A stretch of DNA of 64,000 nucleotides from the NCBI GenBank assembly GCA_965198755.1, contig OZ240673.1:1612001-1676000 (forward strand), given 5' to 3'. Source of the stretch: BOG-908 sp963692875. GTDB lineage: Bacteria > Pseudomonadota > Alphaproteobacteria > Acetobacterales > Acetobacteraceae. A model generated the notes under the pieces. The model was not told the DNA's origin. It ran no database searches and saw only the letters and a program-made list of their open reading frames with translations. A program made the position numbers and the translations under genes. Positions 1 to 8,784 of this stretch are shown here, piece by piece. Numbering within the stretch: position 1 is the first letter of the stretch; each line of letters starts with the position of its first letter.

Positions 1-1
1 G

Positions 2-1516
2 CCGAAAGGCTTCCTGCCGCAGCAGGACACCGGCGCCATCATCGCCACCACGGAGGCCGCGCAGAACATCTCCATCCCGGCGATGACCGGGCTGCAACTG
101 CGCGCCGCCGACATCGTGCAGCACGACGCCGCGGTAGAGAACGTGGCGTCCCTGATCGGCGCCGGCAGCGTGAACCCCACGCCGAACGTCGGCCGGCTGT
201 CCATCACCCTGAAGCCGCGGCGCCAGCGCGACGCCATGCCGGTGGTGATTGCGCGCCTGCAATCCGCGCTGTCGGGCGTGACCGGGCTGTCGGTGTTCAT
301 GCAGCCGGTGCAGGACATCCAGATCGGCGCCCGGGTCAGCCGCACGCAGTACCAGTACACGCTGACCGACACCGACGCCGCCGAGCTGGCCGAGTGGACG
401 CCGCGGCTGATCGACCGGCTGCGCGCCTCGCCGGAGCTCACCAACGTCACCAGCGACCAGCAGGAGGACGGGTTCGCCACCGAGATCGTGGTGGACCGCG
501 ACCGTGCCACGCGCCTGGGCGTGACCATGCAGGCGATCGAGGACGTGCTCTACGACGCGTTCGGCCAGCGCCAGGTCAGCACCATCTACCAGCAGAGCAA
601 CCAATACCGCGTGGTGATGTCGGCCGACCCGTCCTGGGTGTCCAACCCTAAGTCGCTGGAGAAATTGCGCGTGCCCGGCACGGTCGCGAGCTTCGGCGCC
701 AACGGCGCGGCGCAGATTGCCACCTCCACGGTGGCCACCACCAACACGGTGGCCCAGGTGCCGCTTATGTCGATTGCGCATCTGGTGCGGCGGACCGCGC
801 CGCTGGTGATCACCCACCAGTCGCAGTTCCCCGCCGTGACGCTGAGCTTCGACGTGCGCGCCGGCGCGGCACTTGGCGACGCGGTGGCCGCCGTGCAGCA
901 GGCCGAAGCCGACATCGGCCTGCCGTCCACCATCATCGGCGCCTACTCGGGCGACGCTGCAGAGTTCCAACGCTCGCTGGCCGCCGAGCCCTGGCTGATC
1001 CTGGCGGCGATAGCGGTGATCTACATCGTGCTCGGCGTGCTCTACGAAAGCTTCATCCACCCGGTCACCATCCTCTCCACCCTGCCCTCGGCCGGCATCG
1101 GCGCGCTGCTGGCGCTGATGTTTACCGGGGCCGACCTGTCGATCGTGGCGCTGGTGGGGATCGTGCTGCTGATGGGTATCGTGAAGAAGAACGGCATCCT
1201 CGTTGTGGACTTCGCGCTGGAAGCCGAACGCACGCGCGGCATCTCGCCGGAAGAAGCCGCGGTGGAAGCCTGCGTGCTGCGCTTCCGGCCGATCATGATG
1301 ACGACCGCCGCGGCCCTGCTCGGCGCGCTGCCGCTGGTGCTGGACCACGGGACGGGTTCGGAATTGCGGCGGCCGCTCGGCGTGGCGATCGTGGGCGGGC
1401 TACTACTGAGCCAGGTTTTGACGCTTTATACGACGCCGGCGATCTATGTGGCGTTCGAGCGGGCGCGGCGGCGGGTGGGGGTTCGGCGGGAGAATGCGTT
1501 GGTGGTGGCGGAGTGA
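2..1516 (+). CDS. RND efflux permease, MdtB/HAE1 type (C-terminal part, cut by window start)
   Basis: This is the C-terminal half of an inner-membrane proton-driven drug efflux pump of the RND superfamily. The open frame runs in from the left edge; the first visible residues PKGFLPQQDTG are the conserved periplasmic segment after TM7 of MdtB/AcrB-type pumps. The rest covers the second porter domain (DN/DC) and TM8-TM12. The final bundle carries the typical GIVLLMGIVKKNGILVVDFA and FRPIMMTTAAALLGALP segments. The protein ends in a short basic tail, as in MdtB/MdtC. A full-length paralogue follows on the same strand after one intergenic repeat, the arrangement of mdtB-mdtC, whose products form a heterotrimer with adaptor MdtA. 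The adaptor gene would lie to the left, outside the window. Family assignment is firm; the Mdt subtype is inferred from the tandem pair. Confidence 0.93.
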   Translation, partial: PKGFLPQQDTGAIIATTEAAQNISIPAMTGLQLRAADIVQHDAAVENVASLIGAGSVNPTPNVGRLSITLKPRRQRDAMPVVIARLQSALSGVTGLSVFMQPVQDIQIGARVSRTQYQYTLTDTDAAELAEWTPRLIDRLRASPELTNVTSDQQEDGFATEIVVDRDRATRLGVTMQAIEDVLYDAFGQRQVSTIYQQSNQYRVVMSADPSWVSNPKSLEKLRVPGTVASFGANGAAQIATSTVATTNTVAQVPLMSIAHLVRRTAPLVITHQSQFPAVTLSFDVRAGAALGDAVAAVQQAEADIGLPSTIIGAYSGDAAEFQRSLAAEPWLILAAIAVIYIVLGVLYESFIHPVTILSTLPSAGIGALLALMFTGADLSIVALVGIVLLMGIVKKNGILVVDFALEAERTRGISPEEAAVEACVLRFRPIMMTTAAALLGALPLVLDHGTGSELRRPLGVAIVGGLLLSQVLTLYTTPAIYVAFERARRRVGVRRENALVVAE

Positions 1517-1517
1517 G

Positions 1518-1670
1518 GCAAGCAAGCAAGGCCTTCTTTTCTGAAGAAAAGAAGCAAAAGACTTTTGTCTCCTGTCGGTACGCGTGGGTGAGACGTGGTG
1601 TTTCAGCTTCCCGCGACAGCGCGCGCAAAAGCTTTTTGCTTCTTTTTCTCGAAGAAGGCCTTCCTTTCTT
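1518..1670. repeat. Compound intergenic repeat R1 (GAAG/GAAG type)
   Basis: Left hairpin has stem CTTCTTTTC with loop TGAA; the right hairpin is degenerate GAAG type. The centre contains CCGCGACAGC. It lies between the two RND permease genes, so inside a probable operon. Confidence 0.9.
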
Positions 1671-1685
1671 CGCCCACGGTGACGC

Positions 1686-4600
1686 ATGAACTTCTCCGCC
1701 CCCTTCATCCTGCGCCCTGTCGGAACCATCCTCCTCTCCGTCGGCCTCCTGCTCGCCGGCGTGGTCGCCTACCAGTTCCTCCCCGTTGCAGCGCTCCCCA
1801 ACGTCGACGTCCCCGCAATCGTCGTCTTTGCCTCGCGCCCCGGTGCCGACCCCGCCACCATGGCCAACTCCATTGCGGCCCCCCTGGAGCGCCGCATCGG
1901 CGAGATCGGCGGCGTCTCCGACCTGATCTCAACGAGCTCCACCGGCCAGACCAACGTCATCGCGCTGTTCGACCTCGACCGCAGCACGGACGACGCGGCG
2001 CGCGAGGTGCAGTCGGCACTCAACGCCGCGCAGACCGACCTGCCGAGCGGCCTGCCCGTCCGCCCCACCTACAAGAAGTTCAACCCCGCCGACCTCGCCA
2101 TCATGACCATCGCGCTGTCCTCGGACCAGCTCAACGTGGGCCAGGTCTACGAGGCGGCGGACACCGTGCTTCAGCAGCGCTTCAGCCAGGTCGAAGGCGT
2201 CAGCCGCGTGCAGATCGACGGCGGGCAGACGCCGGCCATCCGCATCCAGCTCGACCCGGGTGCGGTGCGTGCCGCCGGCATCTCTGCCGACGACGTGCGC
2301 CAGGCCGTCGTGGGCGCCAACGTGCTGGAGCCCACCGGCAGTTTCCAAGGCCGCAACCGCGCCGAGGAGATCGCCATCAACGGCCAGATCAGGCACGCCG
2401 CGGATTACGGACGCATCGTGCTGAAGGCGTCCAACGGCGCCGTGCTACGGTTGTCCGACTTGGCGAAGGTGACCGACAGCGTCAGCAACGTTCGGCTGGC
2501 CGCCTGGAACGGACACAAGCCGGCCATCCTGCTGCGCATCTACAAGATACCCGGCGCCAACGTCATCGACACGGTTGACCGCATCAGGGCACTGCTGCCG
2601 CAGGTGCGTGGCTGGATCTCGCCGGACATCAGCCTCACCGTGCTCGACGACCGCACCGCCACCATCCGCGCCAGCACCAACGACGTGAAGATCACGCTGC
2701 TGATCACCGGCGCGCTGGTGCTGCTCACGGTGATGATCTTCCTGCGCCGCGTGGCGGCAACAGTGGCCGCCGCGGTGACGGTGCCGCTGTGCCTGGCCGC
2801 CACCTCCGCCGGCATGTGGGCGTTCGGTTTCTCGCTGAACAACTACTCGCTAATGGCGATCACTATCTCTGTAGGCTTCGTGGTCGACGACGCCATCGTG
2901 ATGATCGAGAACATCACCCGCCTGCGCGAGGCCGGCATGACGCGGCTGCAGGCGGCCATCACCGGCTCGCAGCAGATCGGCTTCACGGTGGTCTCCATCA
3001 CGCTCTCGCTGGTGGCGGTGTTCATCCCTCTGCTGTTCATGGGCGGGCTGATCGGCCGCATCCTGCACGAGTTCGCCTGGACGCTGACCATCGCCATCGT
3101 GTTCTCCGCACTGATCTCGCTGACGCTCACGCCGATGGTGTGCGGCCGGCTGGTCGACAGCGAACCCACCGGCTGGCTCGGCCGTGCGGACCGCGCCACC
3201 GAGCGTTTCTTCCAGGCGACCACACGGGCCTACATGATCGGCTGCGACTGGAGCCTGGCCCATCGCAAGACCATGCTGTTCGTGACCTTGCTGACCGTGG
3301 TGGTCACCTTCTACCTCTACGGCGCGGTGCCGAAGAACTTCGTCGCCGAACAAGACACCGGCCTGCTGCGCGGCACTACCGAGGGCGCGGCCAGCATCTC
3401 GTTCGACGAGATGGTGCGCCAGCAGCAGCGCGTGGTCGACGTGATCCTGCAGGACCCCGCGGTGGCCGCCGTCGGCTCGACGGTGGGGGTCGCCACCGGG
3501 TTCGACACCGCCAACCAGGGCACGCTGCTGATATCGCTGAAACCGGAATCCGAGCGCCACATCCGCGCCAACGCGGTCATCGCCCGCCTGCGCCCGAAGC
3601 TCGACCCAATCGCGTCCTTGCACACGGTGCTGTTCGCACCCGGCGATTTCGGCGGCGGCAACAAGACGGGCGCCGGCGGCGAGTACAACTTCTCGATCAC
3701 CGGCGACAACGTGCAGGAGACCGATTTCTGGGAAGCCAAGATCGAGCAGCGGCTGCAGCACGAGCCTGGCTTCCTCGACGTCACCTCGGACGCGGACACC
3801 TCCTCGCCGCAGGTGACCGTCAGCATCGACCGCGGCGCCGCCGGCCGGCTGCACGTCTCTGCCGCCGCCATCGACACCGCACTTGGCAACGCGTTCGCGC
3901 AGCGGCCGATCTCAACCATCTACAGCCAGCGCAACCAGTACAGCGTCATCCTCGAGACTCTGCCCTGGCTGCAGCGCGACCCGCACTACCTCGACCACGT
4001 CTATGTCGGCGCCGACACCGGCTTACCGGTGCCGCTGGGTGCGGTGGCCCACCTCAGCTACGGCATCGCCGACCTCAACGTGGTGCACGAATCCCAGCGC
4101 GTCGCCGGCGAGATAGAGTTCAACCTCAAGGACGGCCTGGCCATGGGCGACGCGGTGCTGCGGGTGCGCGCCATCGTCGCCGACATGTCGCCGCCGCCCA
4201 GCGTGCGCATCCAGTTCGGCGGCAACGCCAAGCTGTTCGAACAGTCGCTGGCCTCCGAACCGGCGCTGATCCTGGCGGCATTGCTGTCGATCTACATCGT
4301 GCTCGGCGTGCTCTACGAAAGCCTGCTGCACCCGATCACCATCATGTCCACCCTGCCGTCCGCCGGCCTGGGCGCGTTGCTGGGCATCCTGATCAGCGGC
4401 ACGGATTTCGGCGTGCTCAGCGTCATCGGCATCGTGCTGCTGATGGGCATCGTCAAGAAGAATGCCATCATGCTGGTGGACTTCGCACTCGACGCGCAGC
4501 GCGAACGCGGCATGACGCCGGAAGCAGCCATCCGCGAGGCCTGCCTGGAACGCTTCCGCCCGATCATCATGACCACGCTGACCGCCTTGTGCGGCGCGCT

Positions 4601-4793
4601 GCCGCTGGCGCTGGCGTTCGGCACCGGGTCGGAACTGCGCCGGCCGCTGGGCATCGCCATCGTCGGCGGGCTGGTGGTGAGCCAGGCGCTGACGCTCTAC
4701 ACCACGCCGGTAATCTACCTGCTGCTGGAGCGGCGGGCGCGCGGGGTGCGGCGCAGGATCGTGCACGGGGTGGAGCCGGCGGTGGCGGAGTAG
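1686..4793 (+). CDS. RND efflux permease, MdtC/HAE1 type
   Basis: A complete 1035-residue RND inner-membrane pump, the normal length for the HAE1 family. TM1 starts near residue 10, followed by the first porter domain and a TM2-TM6 bundle with the conserved SVGFVVDDAIVMIENITR segment that carries the paired aspartates of the proton relay. The second half repeats the fold: PKNFVAEQDTG after TM7, the second porter domain, and GIVLLMGIVKKNAIMLVDFA in TM10. It starts at the ATG 15 bases past the right edge of a repeat, with no strong Shine-Dalgarno. It is paralogous to the partial pump before it, and the two probably assemble together (MdtB/MdtC-like) with an adaptor and a TolC-type channel. Substrates cannot be read from sequence. 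Confidence 0.95.
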   Translation: MNFSAPFILRPVGTILLSVGLLLAGVVAYQFLPVAALPNVDVPAIVVFASRPGADPATMANSIAAPLERRIGEIGGVSDLISTSSTGQTNVIALFDLDRSTDDAAREVQSALNAAQTDLPSGLPVRPTYKKFNPADLAIMTIALSSDQLNVGQVYEAADTVLQQRFSQVEGVSRVQIDGGQTPAIRIQLDPGAVRAAGISADDVRQAVVGANVLEPTGSFQGRNRAEEIAINGQIRHAADYGRIVLKASNGAVLRLSDLAKVTDSVSNVRLAAWNGHKPAILLRIYKIPGANVIDTVDRIRALLPQVRGWISPDISLTVLDDRTATIRASTNDVKITLLITGALVLLTVMIFLRRVAATVAAAVTVPLCLAATSAGMWAFGFSLNNYSLMAITISVGFVVDDAIVMIENITRLREAGMTRLQAAITGSQQIGFTVVSITLSLVAVFIPLLFMGGLIGRILHEFAWTLTIAIVFSALISLTLTPMVCGRLVDSEPTGWLGRADRATERFFQATTRAYMIGCDWSLAHRKTMLFVTLLTVVVTFYLYGAVPKNFVAEQDTGLLRGTTEGAASISFDEMVRQQQRVVDVILQDPAVAAVGSTVGVATGFDTANQGTLLISLKPESERHIRANAVIARLRPKLDPIASLHTVLFAPGDFGGGNKTGAGGEYNFSITGDNVQETDFWEAKIEQRLQHEPGFLDVTSDADTSSPQVTVSIDRGAAGRLHVSAAAIDTALGNAFAQRPISTIYSQRNQYSVILETLPWLQRDPHYLDHVYVGADTGLPVPLGAVAHLSYGIADLNVVHESQRVAGEIEFNLKDGLAMGDAVLRVRAIVADMSPPPSVRIQFGGNAKLFEQSLASEPALILAALLSIYIVLGVLYESLLHPITIMSTLPSAGLGALLGILISGTDFGVLSVIGIVLLMGIVKKNAIMLVDFALDAQRERGMTPEAAIREACLERFRPIIMTTLTALCGALPLALAFGTGSELRRPLGIAIVGGLVVSQALTLYTTPVIYLLLERRARGVRRRIVHGVEPAVAE

Positions 4794-4794
4794 A

Positions 4795-5076
4795 AAGCAA
4801 GCGGTTCTTTTTTGAAAAAAAGAACCAAAAAACTTTTGTTCCTTTGGGCCGGTGCTGCAGGAGAGTCCGCGAGAGCCTTACCAGTGTTAATGCCTGGGGA
4901 ACGCCCGCTGCCTTGGGTCGATCATGCTTGCGGTGGGCGTCTGTGAGAGTAGGCCGACAAGCTGATTGTATGAAAATCATAAGCTTGCCTCCGCTGCGGT
5001 ACATCCACCGGCGAGCGCGCGACAGCGGAGGCAAAAGTTTTTTTGTTCTTTTTTTCAAAAAAGAACCGCTTGCCTT
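4795..5076. repeat. Compound intergenic repeat R2 (GAAC/GAAC, enlarged centre)
   Basis: Both outer hairpins are GAAC type with stem GGTTCTTTTT. The centre is about 130 bp longer than in other copies and contains two separate GC-rich core motifs, as if two copies had recombined. It fills most of the 414-base gap before the next gene. Confidence 0.85.
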
Positions 5077-5155
5077 GACTGTAGCTACGAAGGCACACCC
5101 CGCCCCTAACCCCTGGTTGTATCACAAACCAGTGTTCAGGCCTGCAATCGTTGCA

Positions 5156-5161
5156 TATAAG
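5156..5161 (+). promoter_or_regulatory. Possible -10 element TATAAG
   Basis: TATAAG lies 47 bases before the sugar transferase start, in the only repeat-free part of the gap. No good -35 is visible upstream, so this is a weak candidate. Confidence 0.25.
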
Positions 5162-5207
5162 GCCGAACGCGCGGCGCGGCGCCGCCTCCCGGACGGAGAG
5201 TGGGCTC

Positions 5208-6590
5208 ATGACCACAGGCAAGGCTTTGTTTCTGCTGGACGCCGCTTGCCTGATCGTGGGCTGGCCGGTCCTCCTCCACGTCGCCTGCTGGGGTGACGAA
5301 TGCACACGCTTCACGCCGGACGCGCTGGCCGCCGTGCTCTACCCGGTCGCCAACCTCGTCTCGCTCTACGCGCTCGGCCTCTACCGGCGCGAGGCGATCA
5401 TCCAGACGCGAGAATCGCTCGGCCGCGTGCCGCTGGCCGTCAGCCTCGGCGCTGTGGGCACCGCCGCCTTGATGCTGGTCCTGGGCGTGTGGATCGGCGC
5501 GCCCATCAACCGTGTTCGGCTGTTCTCCGGCGCGGTCATCGGGTTCTGCGTGGCGGGCCTGGCCTGCCGGCTCGTGTTCTCCGGGCTGAAGCGGCAGGGC
5601 GTCTTCCAGCGGCGTCTGCTGGTCATCGGCGCCGGCCGCCGCGCCTGGGACCTGCTGTGCATGCTGCGCAACGAAGGCAGCCGGCCCACCTACGAGGTGC
5701 ACTTCCTGCACGCCGACGAGATGGGCGAGGTGGACCCGCAGCTGGCGGCAGCGCTCGGCAGCGGCATCCTGCTGCTGCGCGACACCAGCGTGCTCGCCGC
5801 AGCCCGCAGCGTCGCCCCAGACGAGATCGTGGTCGCACCCGACGAACGCCGCGGCATGCCGCTGGACGACCTGCTCGCCTGCAAGAAGGAGGGCTTCCCG
5901 GTGGTGCAGTACCTGACCTTCCTGGAGCATGAGATCAGGCGGGTGGACATCCGCCGCATCGAGGTGGGCTGGCTGCTCTACTCCAACGGCTTCTACTTTG
6001 GCACCATCGACAAGGTTCTGAAACGCTGCCTCGACGTGCTGGTCAGCGCGGTGCTGCTGGTGGCGTTCTCGCCGTTCCTGATCGGCGCCGCCATTGCCAT
6101 CAAGTTCGACGACGGCGGCCCGATCCTCTACAGCCAGGAACGCATCACCCGCGGCAACACGCATTTCCGCATCTACAAGATGCGCACCATGCGCACGGAC
6201 GCGGAGAAGTTCGGCGCCGTGTGGGCCGCCGCGCGCGACTCGCGCATCACCCGGGTGGGAAACTTCCTGCGCCAGACACGCATCGACGAGATGCCGCAAC
6301 TGATCAACGTGCTGCGCGGCCACATGTCGCTGGTGGGGCCGCGGCCGGAACGGCCCACCTTTATCAAACAGCTGGCCGCCCAGCTGCCGTTGTACCAGGA
6401 ACGGCACATGGTCAAGGCGGGACTGACCGGTTGGGCGCAGATAAACTATCCTTACGGCGCGTCGCTCGACGATGCGCGCAGCAAGCTTAGCTACGATTTG
6501 TACTACGTGAAGAATTTTTCCGTGCTGTTCGACTTGCTGATCCTGCTGCAGACGCTGCGGGTCGTGCTGTGGCCGAGTGGCGCGAGGTAG
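5208..6590 (+). CDS. Polyprenyl glycosylphosphotransferase (exopolysaccharide initiation)
   Basis: A 460-residue membrane enzyme that would transfer a sugar-1-phosphate to undecaprenyl phosphate, the first step of exopolysaccharide repeat-unit synthesis. The N-terminal half has four to five membrane segments and a CoA-binding-like cytoplasmic domain (around residues 130-250). The C-terminal half is the bacterial sugar transferase domain: a membrane-entering helix at KRCLDVLVSA, then YKMRTMRTDAE, RITRVGNFLRQTRIDEMPQL, and SLVGPRPERP. The layout resembles the EpsB/PEP-CTERM-associated subfamily. The start at 5208 is chosen because GGAGAG lies 7 bases before it. No polymerase, flippase or other polysaccharide gene is adjacent, so it stands alone here. 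The sugar specificity is unknown. Confidence 0.92.
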   Translation: MTTGKALFLLDAACLIVGWPVLLHVACWGDECTRFTPDALAAVLYPVANLVSLYALGLYRREAIIQTRESLGRVPLAVSLGAVGTAALMLVLGVWIGAPINRVRLFSGAVIGFCVAGLACRLVFSGLKRQGVFQRRLLVIGAGRRAWDLLCMLRNEGSRPTYEVHFLHADEMGEVDPQLAAALGSGILLLRDTSVLAAARSVAPDEIVVAPDERRGMPLDDLLACKKEGFPVVQYLTFLEHEIRRVDIRRIEVGWLLYSNGFYFGTIDKVLKRCLDVLVSAVLLVAFSPFLIGAAIAIKFDDGGPILYSQERITRGNTHFRIYKMRTMRTDAEKFGAVWAAARDSRITRVGNFLRQTRIDEMPQLINVLRGHMSLVGPRPERPTFIKQLAAQLPLYQERHMVKAGLTGWAQINYPYGASLDDARSKLSYDLYYVKNFSVLFDLLILLQTLRVVLWPSGAR

Positions 6591-6591
6591 G

Positions 6592-6802
6592 AAAGCAAGG
6601 TCTTCTTTTCTGAGGAAAAGAAGCAGAAGACTTTTGGGACGGCTGTCGCGGTGTGTGCTCGAGACGGATCGTTCAGAATACGCGGCAGGCAAAGGCAAGC
6701 AGTCTCGTTTGGTTCCTTATGCGAAGCCGCAGGAGACTCCGCGACAGCCGGACCAAAAGTTTTTTGCTGCTTTTTTTCGAAAAAGCGGGCCTTGCTTCCT
6801 TG
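6592..6802. repeat. Compound intergenic repeat R3 (GAAG/GCAG type)
   Basis: The left hairpin is GAAG type and the right one GCAG type with a TTCG loop. The centre is longer than usual, with GTCGCGG near the left and CCGCGACAGCCGG near the right hairpin. Confidence 0.87.
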
Positions 6803-6856
6803 CCAAGTGTCCGACCCCGGACCCCCGGAAACTAGTTACGCTCCCGTCAAATCTCT

Positions 6857-6886
6857 TTGCCGAGATCACGGAAAGTTTACTATAAG
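6857..6886 (+). promoter_or_regulatory. Candidate sigma-70 promoter of the TetR-like gene
   Basis: TTGCCG, an 18-base spacer and TATAAG precede the regulator. Transcription would begin almost at the ATG at 6893, implying a leaderless message or use of the later ATG at 6926. Confidence 0.4.
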
Positions 6887-6892
6887 TCGGGC

Positions 6893-7546
6893 ATGCCAAT
6901 CCCAGCCCGCACCCTTCGCACTCACATGGACGACCTGCCAGGCGCACGTCCCCGCTTCTCCTCGCGCGAGCTGGACCGCGAGGCGCACATCATCGCGGCC
7001 GCCACCTCGACCTTGGCCCGCTTCGGCCGCGCCAACGTCACCTTCAACACCTTCGCCCTCGGCCTGCGCTTGTCGCCGGCCACGATACGGCGCCACTTCC
7101 CGGACCTGGACACGTTGCTTGCGGAAATCCTCTACCGCCATCTGGCCGCAATCGCCGCCGCTATGGGGGAGGCACCCGCCGGCGACGACCCGCAGGCGGC
7201 ACGGCGCGCGGCCTACATCGCCGCCACCCGCTCCGGTTTCAACGCGCCGCTGGATGCGCACCTCCTGCTGGTGCGGGAGCGCTACTCGCTGCCGGCAGAC
7301 CTGGCCGAGCCGGTCGAGCACTTGCGCGAGCAGATCGGCTTCATGCTGGCGGGTGCGCACGGCGACACGGCGCTCTCGCTGCTGGACACGCCGGACCTGC
7401 TGCTGCCGCAGATCGAGACGATGCTGGCCGCCCTGATGGCACCGCCGGTCAGGTTCCAGCTGGTAAGCCCGACGCCATCGCCCGCCAGCAATGCGAACGC
7501 GGCGATGTCGGTGCCGACGCCGCGCAAGCGGCAGGCTCGGGCCTGA
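6893..7546 (+). CDS. TetR/AcrR-family transcriptional regulator
   Basis: A 217-residue predicted DNA-binding regulator. Residues about 25-75 form a TetR-type helix-turn-helix: an initial helix with AAATSTLARFGRANVTF, then a recognition region SPATIRRHFPDLDTLLAEIL, the usual arrangement ending in a tyrosine/phenylalanine-rich helix. The remaining helical ligand-binding domain is divergent, as is normal for the family. The tail after residue 185 is proline- and alanine-rich and looks disordered. ATG 6893 is chosen because a promoter-like pair ends just before it; ATG 6926 is an alternative, and neither has a clear Shine-Dalgarno. It is isolated between two repeats, so no target gene can be deduced from position. 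Confidence 0.82.
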   Translation: MPIPARTLRTHMDDLPGARPRFSSRELDREAHIIAAATSTLARFGRANVTFNTFALGLRLSPATIRRHFPDLDTLLAEILYRHLAAIAAAMGEAPAGDDPQAARRAAYIAATRSGFNAPLDAHLLLVRERYSLPADLAEPVEHLREQIGFMLAGAHGDTALSLLDTPDLLLPQIETMLAALMAPPVRFQLVSPTPSPASNANAAMSVPTPRKRQARA

Positions 7547-7551
7547 GCAGC

Positions 7552-7742
7552 AAAGCAAGCGGTTCTTTTTTGAAAAAAAGAACCAAAAAACTTTTGTTCC
7601 TTGGGCCTACGCTGCGGAGAGTTCGCGACACCGGGATTGCTTCGGGCGTTTCACAAAGGCGACGGTGCGCGCTTCCGGTGAGCGCGCGACAGCGGAGTCA
7701 AAAGTTTTTTGGTTCTTTTTTCAAAAAAGAACCGCTTCCTTC
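7552..7742. repeat. Compound intergenic repeat R4 (GAAC/GAAC type)
   Basis: Both hairpins are GAAC type. The right part ends in GCGACAGCGGAGTC followed by the inverted hairpin. The last 20 bases contain the stop codon and final codons of the minus-strand amidohydrolase. Confidence 0.9.
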
Positions 7743-8488
7743 GCCTCCGGCAAAGCCCGCGCCAGCAGCTCACTCCACGCCGCCTGCCCCTCCGCGTCCC
7801 CGATCAAATCCTGGCGTATCTCCAGCTCCACGTAGGCCAGCCCGCGCGCCTCGGCGTGTACCGGCACCGTGTAGTCGGACTCGTCCGTCAGCCGGTACGG
7901 CTCGTTGTCGCCCACCAGCAGGCCGCTCGCTTCGAGCACGCGTGCCAGCGCTTGCGATAACGCCGGGGCGCGGTTGTGCAGCACGCCGGCCTGCCAGGGC
8001 CGCGCCACCCCGCCCATCACCGGCGTAAAGCTGTGCACGGCGATGAGGACGCAGGCACGCCGCTCGGCTAACCGCCGGTTCACCTCGCCGGCGATCGCCG
8101 CGTGGTAGGGCGCGAAAATCTCGTCCACCCGGGCGTCCTCCTGCCAGGCAGGCATACCGATGTTTGCCGGCACGGGCGTGCCGTCGCTGACCGGCGGGAT
8201 GGAGGTGGGATGGCCCGGCCGGCGGTTGCAGTCGATCACCAGGCGCGAGTAGGTCTGGGTGATGCACACCGCGTCAAGCGCACGCGCCAGCATGTCGCAG
8301 AGCGGCGCGGTGCCGATGTCCCAGGCGATGTGGCGCTCCCAATCCGCGGCCGAGACGCCCATGTCGCCGAGGCTTTGCGGCACGCGCCGTCCGGCATGGT
8401 CGCAGACGAGCAGGAAGGGCGAGCCTCCGCCAGGGTTGATCACCCGGACAGGTGGCGGCTCGCCTTGGGTGAGGAGTTGGCGGCTCAT
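7721..8488 (-). CDS. N-formylglutamate amidohydrolase family protein
   Basis: A 255-residue enzyme of the N-formylglutamate amidohydrolase family, which hydrolyses N-formyl-L-glutamate to formate and glutamate at the end of one histidine degradation route. Family features include LLVCDHAGRRVP near residue 30, an IAWDIG segment, SRLVIDCNRRPG, and the histidine motif AVHSFTPVM. No other hut genes are nearby, so its substrate may be a different formyl or amide compound. The start is ATG 8488. The final residues (about AKEAVLF) and the stop codon are encoded by repeat R4, which suggests that the original C-terminus was replaced when the repeat arrived. Confidence 0.88.
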   Translation of the reverse strand: MSRQLLTQGEPPPVRVINPGGGSPFLLVCDHAGRRVPQSLGDMGVSAADWERHIAWDIGTAPLCDMLARALDAVCITQTYSRLVIDCNRRPGHPTSIPPVSDGTPVPANIGMPAWQEDARVDEIFAPYHAAIAGEVNRRLAERRACVLIAVHSFTPVMGGVARPWQAGVLHNRAPALSQALARVLEASGLLVGDNEPYRLTDESDYTVPVHAEARGLAYVELEIRQDLIGDAEGQAAWSELLARALPEAKEAVLF

Positions 8489-8501
8489 GCCGGCGATACG
8501 G

Positions 8502-8642
8502 AAAGCAAGGCAAGCAGTTCTTTTTCGAAAAAAAGAACCGAAAAACTTTTGTTCCCTTGAGCGCGCGCTGAAGGAAACGCCGCGACAGCCGGAGCAAGAG
8601 TCTTTTGCTTCTTTTCTTCAGAAAAGAACGCCTTGCTTCCTT
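8502..8642. repeat. Compound intergenic repeat R5 (GAAC/GAAG type)
   Basis: The left hairpin is GAAC type and the right is GAAG-like with loop TTCA. The centre has the common TTCCCTTGAGCGCGCGCTG form and CGCGACAGCCGG. It sits between divergently transcribed genes, where a terminator is not needed. Confidence 0.9.
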
Positions 8643-8784
8643 GCCCCTGGCGCCATCCGCCCGCGGCAGCAAGGCATGATCGTTGCATCTCGGGTTCCTT
8701 CGGGGCGTCTGGTTCACAAGCTCGCCTGCATGCTAGCAAGCGCGATGCCGCCGGACAGGCGGCTCGCAGGTTTCGGGGGACTGG

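Noticed and set aside
1518..1670. Calling each repeat a simple Rho-independent terminator
   Set aside because: Stems are AT-rich rather than GC-rich, the trailing run is A on the strand where U would be needed for the left hairpin, and several lie between divergent genes or within operons.
2789..5296. Large shadow frames over the RND permease genes on both strands
   Set aside because: They lack family motifs, have arginine/histidine-rich shadow composition and conflict with clear RND coding.
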